Shown here: piece after piece, positions 17,069-26,323 of the stretch
Position numbering within the stretch: position 1 is the first letter of the stretch
How the letters are laid out: each line of letters opens with the position of its first letter
Source of the DNA: Actinomycetota bacterium
GTDB taxonomy: Bacteria; Actinomycetota; Acidimicrobiia; Actinomarinales; Actinomarinaceae
Assembly (NCBI GenBank): GCA_014384285.1
Contig: JACNGE010000009.1
Location: 31,033-95,032 of the forward strand
Direction: 5' to 3'
Length of the DNA: 64,000 nucleotides
Translations under genes and position numbers: made by a program
The notes under the pieces: model-generated
Told to the model about the DNA's origin: nothing
Database searches by the model: none
Seen by the model: the letters and a program-made list of their open reading frames with translations, nothing else

Positions 17069-18103
17069 TTAACTTTCTAGGTACTTAACAATAGACTCAT
17101 ATGATTCTACTATTTGATCTGTATTAACAAATTCATCTGGCGAGTGTGCTAAAAGAGGATCTCCTGGACCGTAATTCACTGCAGGGATACCCTCTTTATA
17201 AAATCTTGCTATATCAGTCCAAGCTTGTTTAGGTGTAACTTTGGCACCTGTGGATGCTATAAAATTTTTAATACTCTGAGATTCCAAATTAGGAAGAGCT
17301 CCATTTGATGTGTTTTTTATTGTAACTTCCCCAAACTTTGAAAAACTTTCAATAATAAAATCAGCTGCTTCATTTTCATCTGATGTTGGTAAAAATCTGT
17401 AATTTATATTTATATTTATATGTGACGGAATTACATTGTTCGCAGTTCCACCTGTAATTGTTGTGGCACTTATAATTTTTTTAAATAATAATCCATCAAT
17501 TATGTTGTCTTCAACTTCATTATTTTGAATATAATTTATTACTTCAGGCAGTTTAAATATTGGATTTTCACCCATCCATGGACGTGCAGAATGAGCAGAT
17601 TTACCATTTATTTGCAGATCAGCATTTACTGAACCTAGGCACCCCAATTGAACCTCACCATTTGTGGGTTCAAGAATAATAGCAAATTCAAGGTTAAAGT
17701 CTTTTTGTAATATAGGCATTAGAATCTCTAGCCCATTATCAACCATGGGTCCCTCTTCTGAGGTGTAAAAAATTGCAGCTACATTTTCAAAATTATTGCT
17801 CATGATTTTTAACATCACTGCTACCCCACTTTTCATGTCGACGGACCCTCTTCCATAAATTTTTGAGTCATCATCGACGATTACTTGCGATTCATCTATA
17901 GGAACTGTGTCAACATGGCCAACTAATGCGATACTCGACTTTGATGACGGATAATAGGCAATGATTCCCCCTTCATTTCTTAATATTGTTCCAGAAAATC
18001 CAGAATTGCTTAATTCACGTTCTATAAAATCAAGTATTTTTACTTCGTTACCGGTTACTGATTGAATGGCTATTAACTCTCTAGTTAATTTATCTAAACT
18101 CAA
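17069..18103 (-). CDS. dapE: Succinyl-diaminopimelate desuccinylase
   Basis: Zinc M20-family enzyme making LL-diaminopimelate for lysine and peptidoglycan. 344 residues from the chosen start. Metal ligands and catalytic residues lie in LVGHVDTVPI, GRGSVDMKSGVA, the SEEGP motif with the general base, and ILEPTNGEVQLGCLG; the dimer-domain GKSAHSARPW is also present. The frame is open upstream to 18190, but that stretch is antisense-like Lys/Trp-rich sequence overlapping dapD. The TTG at 18101-18103 sharing TTGA with the dapD stop begins MSLDKLTREL and is preferred. Confidence 0.93.
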   Translation of the reverse strand: MSLDKLTRELIAIQSVTGNEVKILDFIERELSNSGFSGTILRNEGGIIAYYPSSKSSIALVGHVDTVPIDESQVIVDDDSKIYGRGSVDMKSGVAVMLKIMSNNFENVAAIFYTSEEGPMVDNGLEILMPILQKDFNLEFAIILEPTNGEVQLGCLGSVNADLQINGKSAHSARPWMGENPIFKLPEVINYIQNNEVEDNIIDGLLFKKIISATTITGGTANNVIPSHINININYRFLPTSDENEAADFIIESFSKFGEVTIKNTSNGALPNLESQSIKNFIASTGAKVTPKQAWTDIARFYKEGIPAVNYGPGDPLLAHSPDEFVNTDQIVESYESIVKYLES

Positions 18104-18906
18104 ACTTGAACTCCAAATGTTCTTAGCGCATCGTTCAAAGAGGTTTTTTGATTTGTTGATTCTTTTCTTTTTCCAATTATTAAAGCACACATAGTATTGA
18201 ATTCACCGCTTGGAAATGATTTGGGACGAGTTCCTGGTATTACAACCGAATTTTCAGGGACTATTCCTTTGTATTCTTTTGGTTCATCTCCAGTAACATC
18301 GATTATAGGAGTAGTTGCTGTGATTGTTACATTTGCCCCAATGACGGCACCTTTTTCAATCTTTACACCCTCGACAATGATAGATCTTGAACCAATAAAT
18401 GCACCATCCTCAATAATTACTGGCATCGCACTTGGGGGTTCTAAAACTCCACCGATACCAACTCCTCCAGATAAATGAACATTTTTTCCAATTTGTGCAC
18501 ATGATCCGACAGTAGCCCATGTATCAACCATTGTTCCAGAACCTACATATGCACCTATATTGACAAAGCCTGGCATGACAACAACACCAGGTTCACAAAA
18601 ACCTCCATACCGTACTACCCCAGGCGGTACTACCCTAATTTTTAACTTTTCATAATTCTTTTTCGGTTCTATTTTGTCGTAATACTCAAGTTCACCTGAA
18701 CTAATTATTTCCAAATTTTTAATTGAGAAATAGTGGAGTATGGCTGTTTTTACCCATTCATTCACAATCCAATCGTTGCCTGATGGTTCAGCTACTCTAA
18801 TTTTTCCTGTATCTAATAATCTTATTACTTCTTCAATGACTGAAATTTGATGTGACGTGACATTAATGATATCTATATCTTCTATTTCTTTTTTAAAATT
18901 ATCCAT
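18100..18906 (-). CDS. dapD: Tetrahydrodipicolinate N-succinyltransferase (E. coli-type DapD)
   Basis: Succinylates tetrahydrodipicolinate; DapE then acts later in the same route. 268 residues with an N-terminal helical domain (RLLDTGKIRVAEP) and a left-handed beta helix of hexapeptide repeats. The central signature TWATVGSCAQIGKNVHL is identical in character to the E. coli enzyme, as are RVVPPGVVR and GGVGIGGVLEP. Actinobacteria usually carry a different, mycobacterial-type DapD, so this type is notable here. It overlaps dapE by 4 bases. Confidence 0.95.
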   Translation of the reverse strand: MDNFKKEIEDIDIINVTSHQISVIEEVIRLLDTGKIRVAEPSGNDWIVNEWVKTAILHYFSIKNLEIISSGELEYYDKIEPKKNYEKLKIRVVPPGVVRYGGFCEPGVVVMPGFVNIGAYVGSGTMVDTWATVGSCAQIGKNVHLSGGVGIGGVLEPPSAMPVIIEDGAFIGSRSIIVEGVKIEKGAVIGANVTITATTPIIDVTGDEPKEYKGIVPENSVVIPGTRPKSFPSGEFNTMCALIIGKRKESTNQKTSLNDALRTFGVQV

Positions 18907-18951
18907 AATTTGCTTTGGTCTCTTTTTAGTTATTAGATAATATTTTAGTGT

Positions 18952-19359
18952 ATGAAAAAGAACACTTATAGACTTATTTTTCTTTCTTTATCTTTACTTC
19001 TATTCTTGACTATCTATGTAGGAGTTAATTTTTATCAAGATAATGATGAACTAGTTGTCCTTCCAGCCGTTATTGAAGGCATTTCACCTTTACCAAACTA
19101 TCAAGTTCCTCAACAGACATCTTTAGAAATAAATTTACCAGTTGATTATGAAATAGTGCTTATAGTTAATAACTACATCATCCCATCTTCAGAGATACTT
19201 AATGTAGAAGCAACCGGAGTTTTTGTTTGGAAACCAGGACCAAATAAAACTTTTGAAAGCTGGAGCCCAGGAGAACAAAATATTCGTATAACTTGGAGTA
19301 AAGTTGTAGGACTGCCTGATGTAGGTGAATTCTCTTGGAAGTTTTATATTAACAATTAG
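18952..19359 (+). CDS. Membrane-anchored small extracytoplasmic protein, unknown function
   Basis: 135 residues, not recognised by name. Residues 8-27 form one hydrophobic helix after a MKKNTYR basic start, so it is a signal anchor or uncleaved signal. The rest, with SPLPNYQVPQQTSLEINLP and alternating strands ending in WSKVVGLPDVGEFSWKFYI, looks like a single beta-sandwich exposed outside the membrane. It is divergent from dapD with 45 bases between and overlaps convergent ligA by 4. Confidence 0.65.
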   Translation: MKKNTYRLIFLSLSLLLFLTIYVGVNFYQDNDELVVLPAVIEGISPLPNYQVPQQTSLEINLPVDYEIVLIVNNYIIPSSEILNVEATGVFVWKPGPNKTFESWSPGEQNIRITWSKVVGLPDVGEFSWKFYINN

Positions 19360-21422
19360 TTAATTAAATCAAAGAGATCTTGTTCTGAGATAATGTCTAC
19401 TTTTAAATCTTTGGCCTTTTTCAACTTTGAACCTGGATTTTCTCCAGAAATAAGATAATCTGTATTTTTTGAGATAGATGTAGTTACTGAACCTCCATTG
19501 TTTTCAATAAGGTTGATAAATTCCTGTCTATTTGAATTTTGAAGCGTTCCAGTTATTACAAAAGTTTTCCCAGTAAGTATTGTGTTACTTTCTTTTTTAT
19601 CTTGGCTAAAAGAGAATCCTTTTTCTTTTAGGGAATTGAGAGTTGTTATATTTTTTTCTTGTGCTTTCCATTCATTCAAAGAATTAATAACACTTCCTGA
19701 AATACCATGGATATTTTCTAATTGATTTGAATCTGCAGCAAGAATATTTTCAATAGATCCGAAGTTTTGAAATAACAGATTGACAGTTCTTTTTCCGACA
19801 AAACGAATCCCTAATGCTGTGAGCAGTCTTGATGGTTGTGAGTTTGTAGATTTATTTATAGCATTAATTAGATTGGAAGCTTTTTTATTTTCCCACTGTG
19901 GAAGTTTTACTAAATCATCATATTTTAGATTGAATATATCTTCAATATCACCAATCAATCCTGTGCTAAGCAAAATTTCTACTGTTTCTTTTCCCATTCC
20001 GTCAATTTCTAAACCCGCTCTTGATGCAAAAAATATTATGGACTCTTTTTTTGCAATCTTACAAGACGAACCTCCACTACATCTTGGAACTTTTTCCTCT
20101 TTGTGAAAAATTATTTCATATTCACCACATGGACAAGTTTTAGGCATCTTCCATTTTTTTTGTGAACCATCTCTTCTTGTCTTTAATGAGCTGACTACCT
20201 CAGGTATTACATCTCCTGCTCTTCTAACTACAACATAGTCATTAATTCTTAAATCTTTTCTATTGATTTCATCCGGATTATGTAGAGATGCAAAAGAAAC
20301 CATTGCTCCCCCAACACTTATTGGTTGTAATACCGCTACTGGTGTTACGGCTCCTGTTCTACCGGTTTGAAGCTTTATATCTGTAAGAATAGTTGTTTGC
20401 TCTTCTGCTGGAAATTTAAAAGCCACTGCCCACCTTGGAGATTTTGATGTGTAGCCTAACTCATCTTGGATAATTGTAGAGTTAATTTTCATTACGACTC
20501 CATCTATTTGGTATGAGTAGTCATTTCGTTTATCTTCAATACGTTTTAAGGTAGCTTCTATTTCATTAATCGACATGGTAAGAAAAACTTCATTTGTTTC
20601 AAATCCAGACTCTTTAAGGGTTTTTATCTGATCGCTATGCGATGAGAAGGCTTCAGAATCATCATGATTTATTAATTGATACGCTAATAATCTAATATCT
20701 CGTTTAGCTGTAATGGACGAGTCTTTTTGCCTTAGTGAACCAGCGGCAGCATTTCTAGAATTAATAAAACTAGACACTCCCTCATTCCTGATTGCGGCAA
20801 TCATAGACTTCTCTTCCTTGGTGGGATTTTTAATTGATTTTAATTTTTCTAATTTAATCTCATCTTTTTTTCGTTTCTTATTTAAGTTGTCAAAACTTTC
20901 AGTTGGCATATAGATTTCACCTCGAACTTCTAAAGTGCCTTTGGAATTTGTCTTTAATCTAAGTGGTAAGTTCATTATTGTTTTCACATTATGGGTGACA
21001 TCTTCACCGATTACACCATCGCCACGAGTAAGTCCCTGTTGTAAAATACCATCTTTGTATATGATTGAAATTGCTAAACCATCTATTTTTGGTTCTAAAG
21101 AAACAGGGAATAATTGTTGATCAGTTATTTTGCTGAGTCTTTCGAACCATTTATTGATATCTTCTATGTTTTCTGCATTATCTAAACTGTACATTCTTTG
21201 AACATGTTCTATTTGATTAAAAGCGGTGTCTGGAGTCCCTGTTACTCTTTGAGTTGGCGAATAAACCTTTACCTCTGATGGGTTGTTTAATTCGAACTGT
21301 TTAAGTTCATTGAAAAGTTTGTCATATTCTCCATCAGACATTATCGGGCTATTTAAGACATAATAAGCATGTTCTGCTTCTGATAGCTGAGTTATTACTT
21401 TGTCAATATCTTTAGCGTTCAT
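19356..21422 (-). CDS. ligA: NAD-dependent DNA ligase
   Basis: Seals nicks in replication and repair, using NAD as the AMP donor. 688 residues, normal length: domain Ia (HAYYVLNSPIMSDGEYD), adenylation domain with the AMP-accepting Lys112 in LEPKIDG, OB fold, a four-Cys zinc finger (CPC, then CSGGSSC), helix-hairpin-helix repeats and a C-terminal BRCT domain starting near TGKTFVITGTL. It forms a run cysteine desulfurase-mnmA-ligA with 4-base overlaps, a close actinobacterial grouping. Confidence 0.98.
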   Translation of the reverse strand: MNAKDIDKVITQLSEAEHAYYVLNSPIMSDGEYDKLFNELKQFELNNPSEVKVYSPTQRVTGTPDTAFNQIEHVQRMYSLDNAENIEDINKWFERLSKITDQQLFPVSLEPKIDGLAISIIYKDGILQQGLTRGDGVIGEDVTHNVKTIMNLPLRLKTNSKGTLEVRGEIYMPTESFDNLNKKRKKDEIKLEKLKSIKNPTKEEKSMIAAIRNEGVSSFINSRNAAAGSLRQKDSSITAKRDIRLLAYQLINHDDSEAFSSHSDQIKTLKESGFETNEVFLTMSINEIEATLKRIEDKRNDYSYQIDGVVMKINSTIIQDELGYTSKSPRWAVAFKFPAEEQTTILTDIKLQTGRTGAVTPVAVLQPISVGGAMVSFASLHNPDEINRKDLRINDYVVVRRAGDVIPEVVSSLKTRRDGSQKKWKMPKTCPCGEYEIIFHKEEKVPRCSGGSSCKIAKKESIIFFASRAGLEIDGMGKETVEILLSTGLIGDIEDIFNLKYDDLVKLPQWENKKASNLINAINKSTNSQPSRLLTALGIRFVGKRTVNLLFQNFGSIENILAADSNQLENIHGISGSVINSLNEWKAQEKNITTLNSLKEKGFSFSQDKKESNTILTGKTFVITGTLQNSNRQEFINLIENNGGSVTTSISKNTDYLISGENPGSKLKKAKDLKVDIISEQDLFDLIN

Positions 21423-22492
21423 ACAGAAAGTTTTTGATTAAGTTCTGAAGTTATTCTTCCGCCTCCAATTAGTTTTGTCCCTGAATACAAAACACCAAAT
21501 TGGCCGGGAGCTACTCCGAATGTTGCATCGTGCAATAATACTTTTAGTGCGCTGTCGTCAATCATTTCTATCTCACAGGGAAGATCGTCAGAATTGTATC
21601 TTGTTTGGATACTAAGACTCTTTGTTTCTATTTCGTTTACAAATGAGGTATCTTCTAAGTAAAAAGTAGATGTAAGCAGCTCTTCTTTGTTTCCGACATA
21701 AACTTTCTTATTCTTTACATCGATTTTAGTAACATATTTTGGTGAACCTTGTCCTCCAGGTATTCCTTTACGTTGACCAACTGTAAATTCATGAATACCT
21801 TGATGATTTCCCATAATTTCGCCCTGACTATCAACTATTTCTCCTGAAGTTGAAATATCAATTCTTTTATCAACAAAATCTCGATAATTTTTTTTGCCCA
21901 CAAAACATATATCTTGACTATCTTTTTTAAATGCAGTCTTTAAACCTAAATCAGCAGCTATTTGTCTAACTTCTGGTTTAGAAATAGTTCCTAGAGGAAA
22001 CATTACATTCTCTAGCGTTGATGAATTTAACATATGAAGAACATATGATTGGTCTTTATCTAAATAATCTGCTTTGTGTAATTCATATTGTTCCTCATTT
22101 TTTATTATTTTTGCATAATGACCCGTAGCCACCTTGTCACAGTTAAGTTTTTTTGCTTGCTTGAGAAAGTGATCAAATTTAACCGATCTATTGCACTCAA
22201 CACATGGATTTGGAGTAAGTCCCTGCGCATACATATCTATAAAATTATCAACAACCTTGTCCGAAAATGATTCTGTGTAATCTAAAACGTAGTAAGGAAT
22301 ATCTAGCTTGGCTGCAACTTTACGGGCATCTTCACTATCAGAAGCTGTGCAACAACCTGTTTCGGGCATTTCTCCATTTGGTCCTTCCCATAATTTCATA
22401 GTAACACCGATTACTTCATGGCCTTGTGACTTGAGAAGACCTGCAACTACTGATGAATCCACCCCACCGCTCATTGCAACTAAAACTCTCAT
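21419..22492 (-). CDS. mnmA: tRNA-specific 2-thiouridylase MnmA
   Basis: Thiolates U34 in tRNA-Lys, -Glu and -Gln, which fits the Glu/Gln tRNAs in this window. 357 residues. The PP-loop SGGVDSSV is at residues 9-16, with the catalytic Cys in CVECN and in DICFVGKKNY, and a C-terminal beta-barrel domain (FGVAPGQFGVLY). It overlaps the cysteine desulfurase upstream and ligA downstream by 4 bases each; the desulfurase is its likely sulfur donor. Confidence 0.97.
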   Translation of the reverse strand: MRVLVAMSGGVDSSVVAGLLKSQGHEVIGVTMKLWEGPNGEMPETGCCTASDSEDARKVAAKLDIPYYVLDYTESFSDKVVDNFIDMYAQGLTPNPCVECNRSVKFDHFLKQAKKLNCDKVATGHYAKIIKNEEQYELHKADYLDKDQSYVLHMLNSSTLENVMFPLGTISKPEVRQIAADLGLKTAFKKDSQDICFVGKKNYRDFVDKRIDISTSGEIVDSQGEIMGNHQGIHEFTVGQRKGIPGGQGSPKYVTKIDVKNKKVYVGNKEELLTSTFYLEDTSFVNEIETKSLSIQTRYNSDDLPCEIEMIDDSALKVLLHDATFGVAPGQFGVLYSGTKLIGGGRITSELNQKLSV

Positions 22493-23637
22493 TTCATCCC
22501 TTGAATTGATGACAACACAATGTTTGCAGCTTTTACACCATCTCCGCTGTTGGTGCTCCAGCCGAAGCTGAACCTTAAGTGACTGTTAATTAAATCATCT
22601 GATATTTTCATGGCTTGTAAAACATGTGATGGTTTCTGAGCACCGCTTGCACATGCAGAACCCCTTGAAACTCCCAAGCCTTGCAAATCTAAGGCAACCA
22701 TAAGTGTCTCTGAGTGTATCCCTTTAAATTGTATATTTGAAACATGGTCTAACCTACTAATGTTTTCTCCGACAATCATAACGTCTAGATTATTTTTAAG
22801 GATATCCTCAAATTCTGTACGCTCTTTAAGAATTTTGTTGTTTTGTAATTCCATATTTTTCTGTTGCTCGTCCAGTGCGGCAGAGAGACTAGCAACACCA
22901 GACACATTTACAGTCCCAGCCCTTCGTTCTAGTTCTTGCTTTCCTCCATGCAGGAAGCTAGGGATTTTTGCTTCCGAACTTAGAAACATAATTCCAATTC
23001 CCTTGGGCCCTCCAATTTTATGGCCTGATATTGCTGCACTTTGGATTCCTAGTTCATGAAAATCAATTTTTGTTGTTGAAACAGCTTGCACCACATCGGA
23101 GTGGAATATTAAATCATAATCAAGCTTTTTAATACTTTGTGCAATTTCTTTAACAGGTTGAACAACTCCAGTTTCATTGTTAGCTAACATAATCGATACA
23201 ATTTCTGTATTTGAATTTATATTACTAATTACATCTTCAGTCTTAATTACTCCAAAATTATCACATCCAATAAAATTGACTTTGTATCCAAGTGATTCAA
23301 CCCATTCAGCTGAGCCAAGTACTGCTTCATGTTCTATAGCTGAAGTTACTAATTCAGCATTTTTATTTTGGTTGTTTATAAATGGCATCTTTATTATCCA
23401 GTTATCTGCCTCAGTCCCTCCACTCGTAAAAGTGATTTCTTTCGGTGCTGCTCCAAAATGATTAGCAATTCTGTCGCGTGATTCTTCAAGTATATTTTTT
23501 GCTTTTCTGGATAGTTCATGTCCTCCAGCAGAATTTGCAAATGCTACTGATTCAGTTTGTTTATATGCTTCAAAGGCCACATCTCTCATTGGTGTGCTTG
23601 CAGCATGGTCTAAATACAGATAATCATTTTTTTTCAT
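22489..23637 (-). CDS. Cysteine desulfurase (IscS/NifS family)
   Basis: PLP enzyme that removes sulfur from cysteine as a persulfide for tRNA thiolation and Fe-S clusters. 382 residues. N-terminal LYLDHAASTPM, FTSGGTEADNW, the PLP-binding Lys in SGHKIGGPKG and the active Cys in SRGSACASGAQKPSHVL are all present. The direct coupling to mnmA points to tRNA 2-thiolation as at least one task. Divergent from the SRPBCC gene with 42 bases between. Confidence 0.95.
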   Translation of the reverse strand: MKKNDYLYLDHAASTPMRDVAFEAYKQTESVAFANSAGGHELSRKAKNILEESRDRIANHFGAAPKEITFTSGGTEADNWIIKMPFINNQNKNAELVTSAIEHEAVLGSAEWVESLGYKVNFIGCDNFGVIKTEDVISNINSNTEIVSIMLANNETGVVQPVKEIAQSIKKLDYDLIFHSDVVQAVSTTKIDFHELGIQSAAISGHKIGGPKGIGIMFLSSEAKIPSFLHGGKQELERRAGTVNVSGVASLSAALDEQQKNMELQNNKILKERTEFEDILKNNLDVMIVGENISRLDHVSNIQFKGIHSETLMVALDLQGLGVSRGSACASGAQKPSHVLQAMKISDDLINSHLRFSFGWSTNSGDGVKAANIVLSSIQGMK

Positions 23638-23679
23638 ATTTATTTATTCTACTTATCAAGTAATATTGTTTAACAGACA

Positions 23680-24126
23680 ATGAGTAAAACAATTACAGTT
23701 TCAACTATAATCAACAAACCATTAGACGAAGTATGGGATGAAGTTTCTGTCTTAAAAAACCATACACATTGGATGAAAGATGCTGTAAACATTGACTTTC
23801 TGACTGAATCAACTCAGGGAATAGATACAAAAATGAAGGTTTTGACTAAAGTTGGACCAATTAAACTATATGACTACATGACCGTAACAGAATGGGTTGA
23901 AAAACAATCTATAGGAGTAGACCATGTTGGGTTAGTTACTGGTAAGGGAAAATTTACTTTAACTCAATTAGAAGAGAATAAAACTGAATTTAAATGGGAA
24001 GAAACTTTAAAGTTTCCAATATATCTAGCAGGACCAATAGGTGAATTTTTTGGATCTCCAATTTTAAAACTTATATGGAAAAATAATTTAAAAGGTCTTA
24101 AGGAACTATTTAATGATGAAAATTAG
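23680..24126 (+). CDS. SRPBCC (START/polyketide cyclase-like) family protein
   Basis: 148 residues with the typical alternating pattern of a helix-grip fold: a starting strand VSTIINKPLDEVWDEV, a central run of strands, and a long C-terminal helix near LIWKNNLKGLKELF. Members bind hydrophobic ligands. No catalytic residues are recognisable. The next gene, a lipoprotein, overlaps by 14 bases, suggesting a joint task at the envelope. Confidence 0.75.
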   Translation: MSKTITVSTIINKPLDEVWDEVSVLKNHTHWMKDAVNIDFLTESTQGIDTKMKVLTKVGPIKLYDYMTVTEWVEKQSIGVDHVGLVTGKGKFTLTQLEENKTEFKWEETLKFPIYLAGPIGEFFGSPILKLIWKNNLKGLKELFNDEN

Positions 24127-24748
24127 ACTATTTTATTCGCTTTTGCTTTTCGTGTTTTGTGTAGGGTGTAATTCAGAAAATACCTCAGAAGAGAACAGTG
24201 GTGCTGTAGTTAACGAAGTTGAAGTAGCAATTTCGGAAGGTTTAGGGGAGACCTCTGAAGTATTTGTCTCAAATTGGAATAAACTTGTTTCCACTATTTC
24301 AGAGGATGAACAAACTACTACATTTTTTTCAATTAATCCTGATGAAGTTAAATGGACAAGCATAGAAAAACAAACCCTTTTTTATGAGTTTGGAAATAAA
24401 GAAAATCCTCAGGCTATTTTTGTAATTAATCTAAATATCAATGCAGATAGTGAAGTTGTTGAGGAAATTGAATTCTTTGCTCCTGCAACAAAAGACGAGG
24501 TTAACTCGCAACAAACAAAACTTTTCTTTCTTTTAGTAATTGCTTTATCTGATGACACTTTAGATAAAAATGACAGAGAAAACATCCTCAATAATCTTGG
24601 ACTATATGAAGAAATAACTAATCCAAAACAGTTAGCAGGTAGCGTAACCAAAAATGATATCCGTTATATTCTTGAACCATTAATTGAAAATAATTTGTTG
24701 TTTGGTCTTAATTTATATACAAGTATTCTTGACTCTACTAACGCCTAA
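24113..24748 (+). CDS. Putative lipoprotein, unknown function
   Basis: 211 residues. A hydrophobic N-terminus ends in FVFCVGC, with Cys19 the likely lipidation site; a Cys at the usual -3 small position makes it slightly atypical. The mature part starts with a Ser/Glu/Asn-rich linker and continues with a mixed alpha/beta domain of no recognised family. Either of two adjacent ATGs could be used. It overlaps the SRPBCC gene by 14 bases and convergent nfu by 4. Confidence 0.6.
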   Translation: MMKIRLFYSLLLFVFCVGCNSENTSEENSGAVVNEVEVAISEGLGETSEVFVSNWNKLVSTISEDEQTTTFFSINPDEVKWTSIEKQTLFYEFGNKENPQAIFVINLNINADSEVVEEIEFFAPATKDEVNSQQTKLFFLLVIALSDDTLDKNDRENILNNLGLYEEITNPKQLAGSVTKNDIRYILEPLIENNLLFGLNLYTSILDSTNA

Positions 24749-25026
24749 GAAGCTATAACTTCTTCTACGCCAGGTACTTTTTCTTTAAGGATTCGTTCTA
24801 TTCCACTCTTAAGTGTGGCAATGGATAGTGGGCAACCTACGCAAGCCCCAAGCATTTCTATGTTTACAATACCATTATCCACAGATGCTAACTTTATATC
24901 CCCCCCATCAGCCTGTACAGCTGGACGAATATACTCTATTGTTTCATTTAATATATCAAGGTCAATATCAACTTGTTCATCTCTATCTTTGATAGAAGGA
25001 AAATTGATATTTTCATTACTTTCCAT
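24745..25026 (-). CDS. NifU-like C-terminal domain protein (Fe-S carrier)
   Basis: 93 residues forming a single NifU-C/Nfu domain. The conserved IRPAVQADGGDIKLA start and the CxxC motif (GACVGCPLSIATLKSGIE) that binds a 4Fe-4S cluster between monomers are clear. It lacks the Nfu N-terminal domain; a candidate for that piece is encoded at 7313-7612. It lies 4 bases from murA on the same strand. Confidence 0.9.
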   Translation of the reverse strand: MESNENINFPSIKDRDEQVDIDLDILNETIEYIRPAVQADGGDIKLASVDNGIVNIEMLGACVGCPLSIATLKSGIERILKEKVPGVEEVIAS

Positions 25027-25029
25027 AAT

Positions 25030-26286
25030 TCAATTATATTCTATAACTGCGCCAAGTGAGCTTAAAGCGGAAACAATATCTTCATAGCCTCTATCTATGT
25101 GATCAATGCCAGTAATCTGTGAGTTGCCGTCAGCCTGTAGAGCTGCAATTATTAAACTAGCACCTGTTCTAATATCTGTTGAATTTACAGGAGCTCCTGA
25201 AAGGTCCTTTACTCCCTTGATCATTGCATGTTGCCACCCAGTTTGAATATTAGATCCCATCCGTTGAACTTCTGGTATCCATTGAAAACGCTGATCGTAA
25301 ACATTTTCTGTAATGATTGAAGTTCCTTCTGCTCTAAGTAAAGCTGTACCGAATATTGGTTGTAAGTCAGTAGCTACTCCAGGGAAAGGTAAAGTTGATA
25401 ACTCAATTGCATCATACTTATCTGTAGATTCTAAACTTATTGAGTTTTCTCCAGTTGATATATTGATACCAATTTCTATAAATTTTTTAATTTCCATAGG
25501 AAGAGTTTTTGGATCAACTCCTAAAATTGATCCAGATCCTTTAGTTGAAGCTATGGCTGCAATATATGTTCCAGCAACGATTCTATCCCCAATAACTTTA
25601 TGATTAGTTGGTTTTAATGATTCAACACCTTTAATTGTAATTTCACTAGTGCCCTCACCATAGATTTCAGCACCCATATTTTTTAGCATTTTAACGATAT
25701 CTACAACTTCCGGCTCACGAGCAGCATTTTCGATAACAGTATCTCCATCTGCTAAGACAGCTGCAAGCAATGTGTTTTCCGTGGCTCCAACTGACGCATA
25801 AGGTAAATTGATTTCAACCCCCTTTAAGCCATCTGTTTCGCCAATTAAAACTCCATGTTCAAGATGAAAATTTGCTCCCATCTTCTCTAACGCATCAAGA
25901 TGCATCTGAACAGGTCTAGGGCCGAGTTGATCTCCACCAGGGAAGGCTATTTTTGCTTGACCTTTACGAGCTAATAATGGTCCCAGGATAATTATTGATG
26001 CACGCATTTTTTGAACTAATTCATATGGAGTTTCTATACCAATGTCCTCGGGCGAATTAATTTTTAAACTACTGTCTTCAAAGGAAGAAGTTATCCCAAG
26101 GCAACTTAAAACCTCTTGCATGTACGCAACATCTGTAATGTTTGGTACATTGCTTATTTCATAATCACCTGGAGCAAGTATTGGTAGTACCATTTGTTTC
26201 AATACCGCATTTTTGGCACCTTTAACTTCAACCATTCCATTTAATTGGTGATTGCCTTCAATTACTATATGTTTTTCCACTATCAT
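25030..26286 (-). CDS. murA: UDP-N-acetylglucosamine 1-carboxyvinyltransferase MurA
   Basis: First committed step of peptidoglycan synthesis: transfers enolpyruvate from PEP to UDP-GlcNAc. 418 residues with the two inverted alpha/beta domains, GAKNAVL near the N-terminus and the active-site loop in PGGDQLGPRPVQMHL. The residue equivalent to E. coli Cys115 is Asp119. The same Asp is known in the mycobacterial enzyme, where it makes MurA insensitive to fosfomycin. Confidence 0.97.
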   Translation of the reverse strand: MIVEKHIVIEGNHQLNGMVEVKGAKNAVLKQMVLPILAPGDYEISNVPNITDVAYMQEVLSCLGITSSFEDSSLKINSPEDIGIETPYELVQKMRASIIILGPLLARKGQAKIAFPGGDQLGPRPVQMHLDALEKMGANFHLEHGVLIGETDGLKGVEINLPYASVGATENTLLAAVLADGDTVIENAAREPEVVDIVKMLKNMGAEIYGEGTSEITIKGVESLKPTNHKVIGDRIVAGTYIAAIASTKGSGSILGVDPKTLPMEIKKFIEIGINISTGENSISLESTDKYDAIELSTLPFPGVATDLQPIFGTALLRAEGTSIITENVYDQRFQWIPEVQRMGSNIQTGWQHAMIKGVKDLSGAPVNSTDIRTGASLIIAALQADGNSQITGIDHIDRGYEDIVSALSSLGAVIEYN

Positions 26287-26323
26287 TGATATTACTTAAA
26301 GAATTAAGTGTAACAATAAATTT

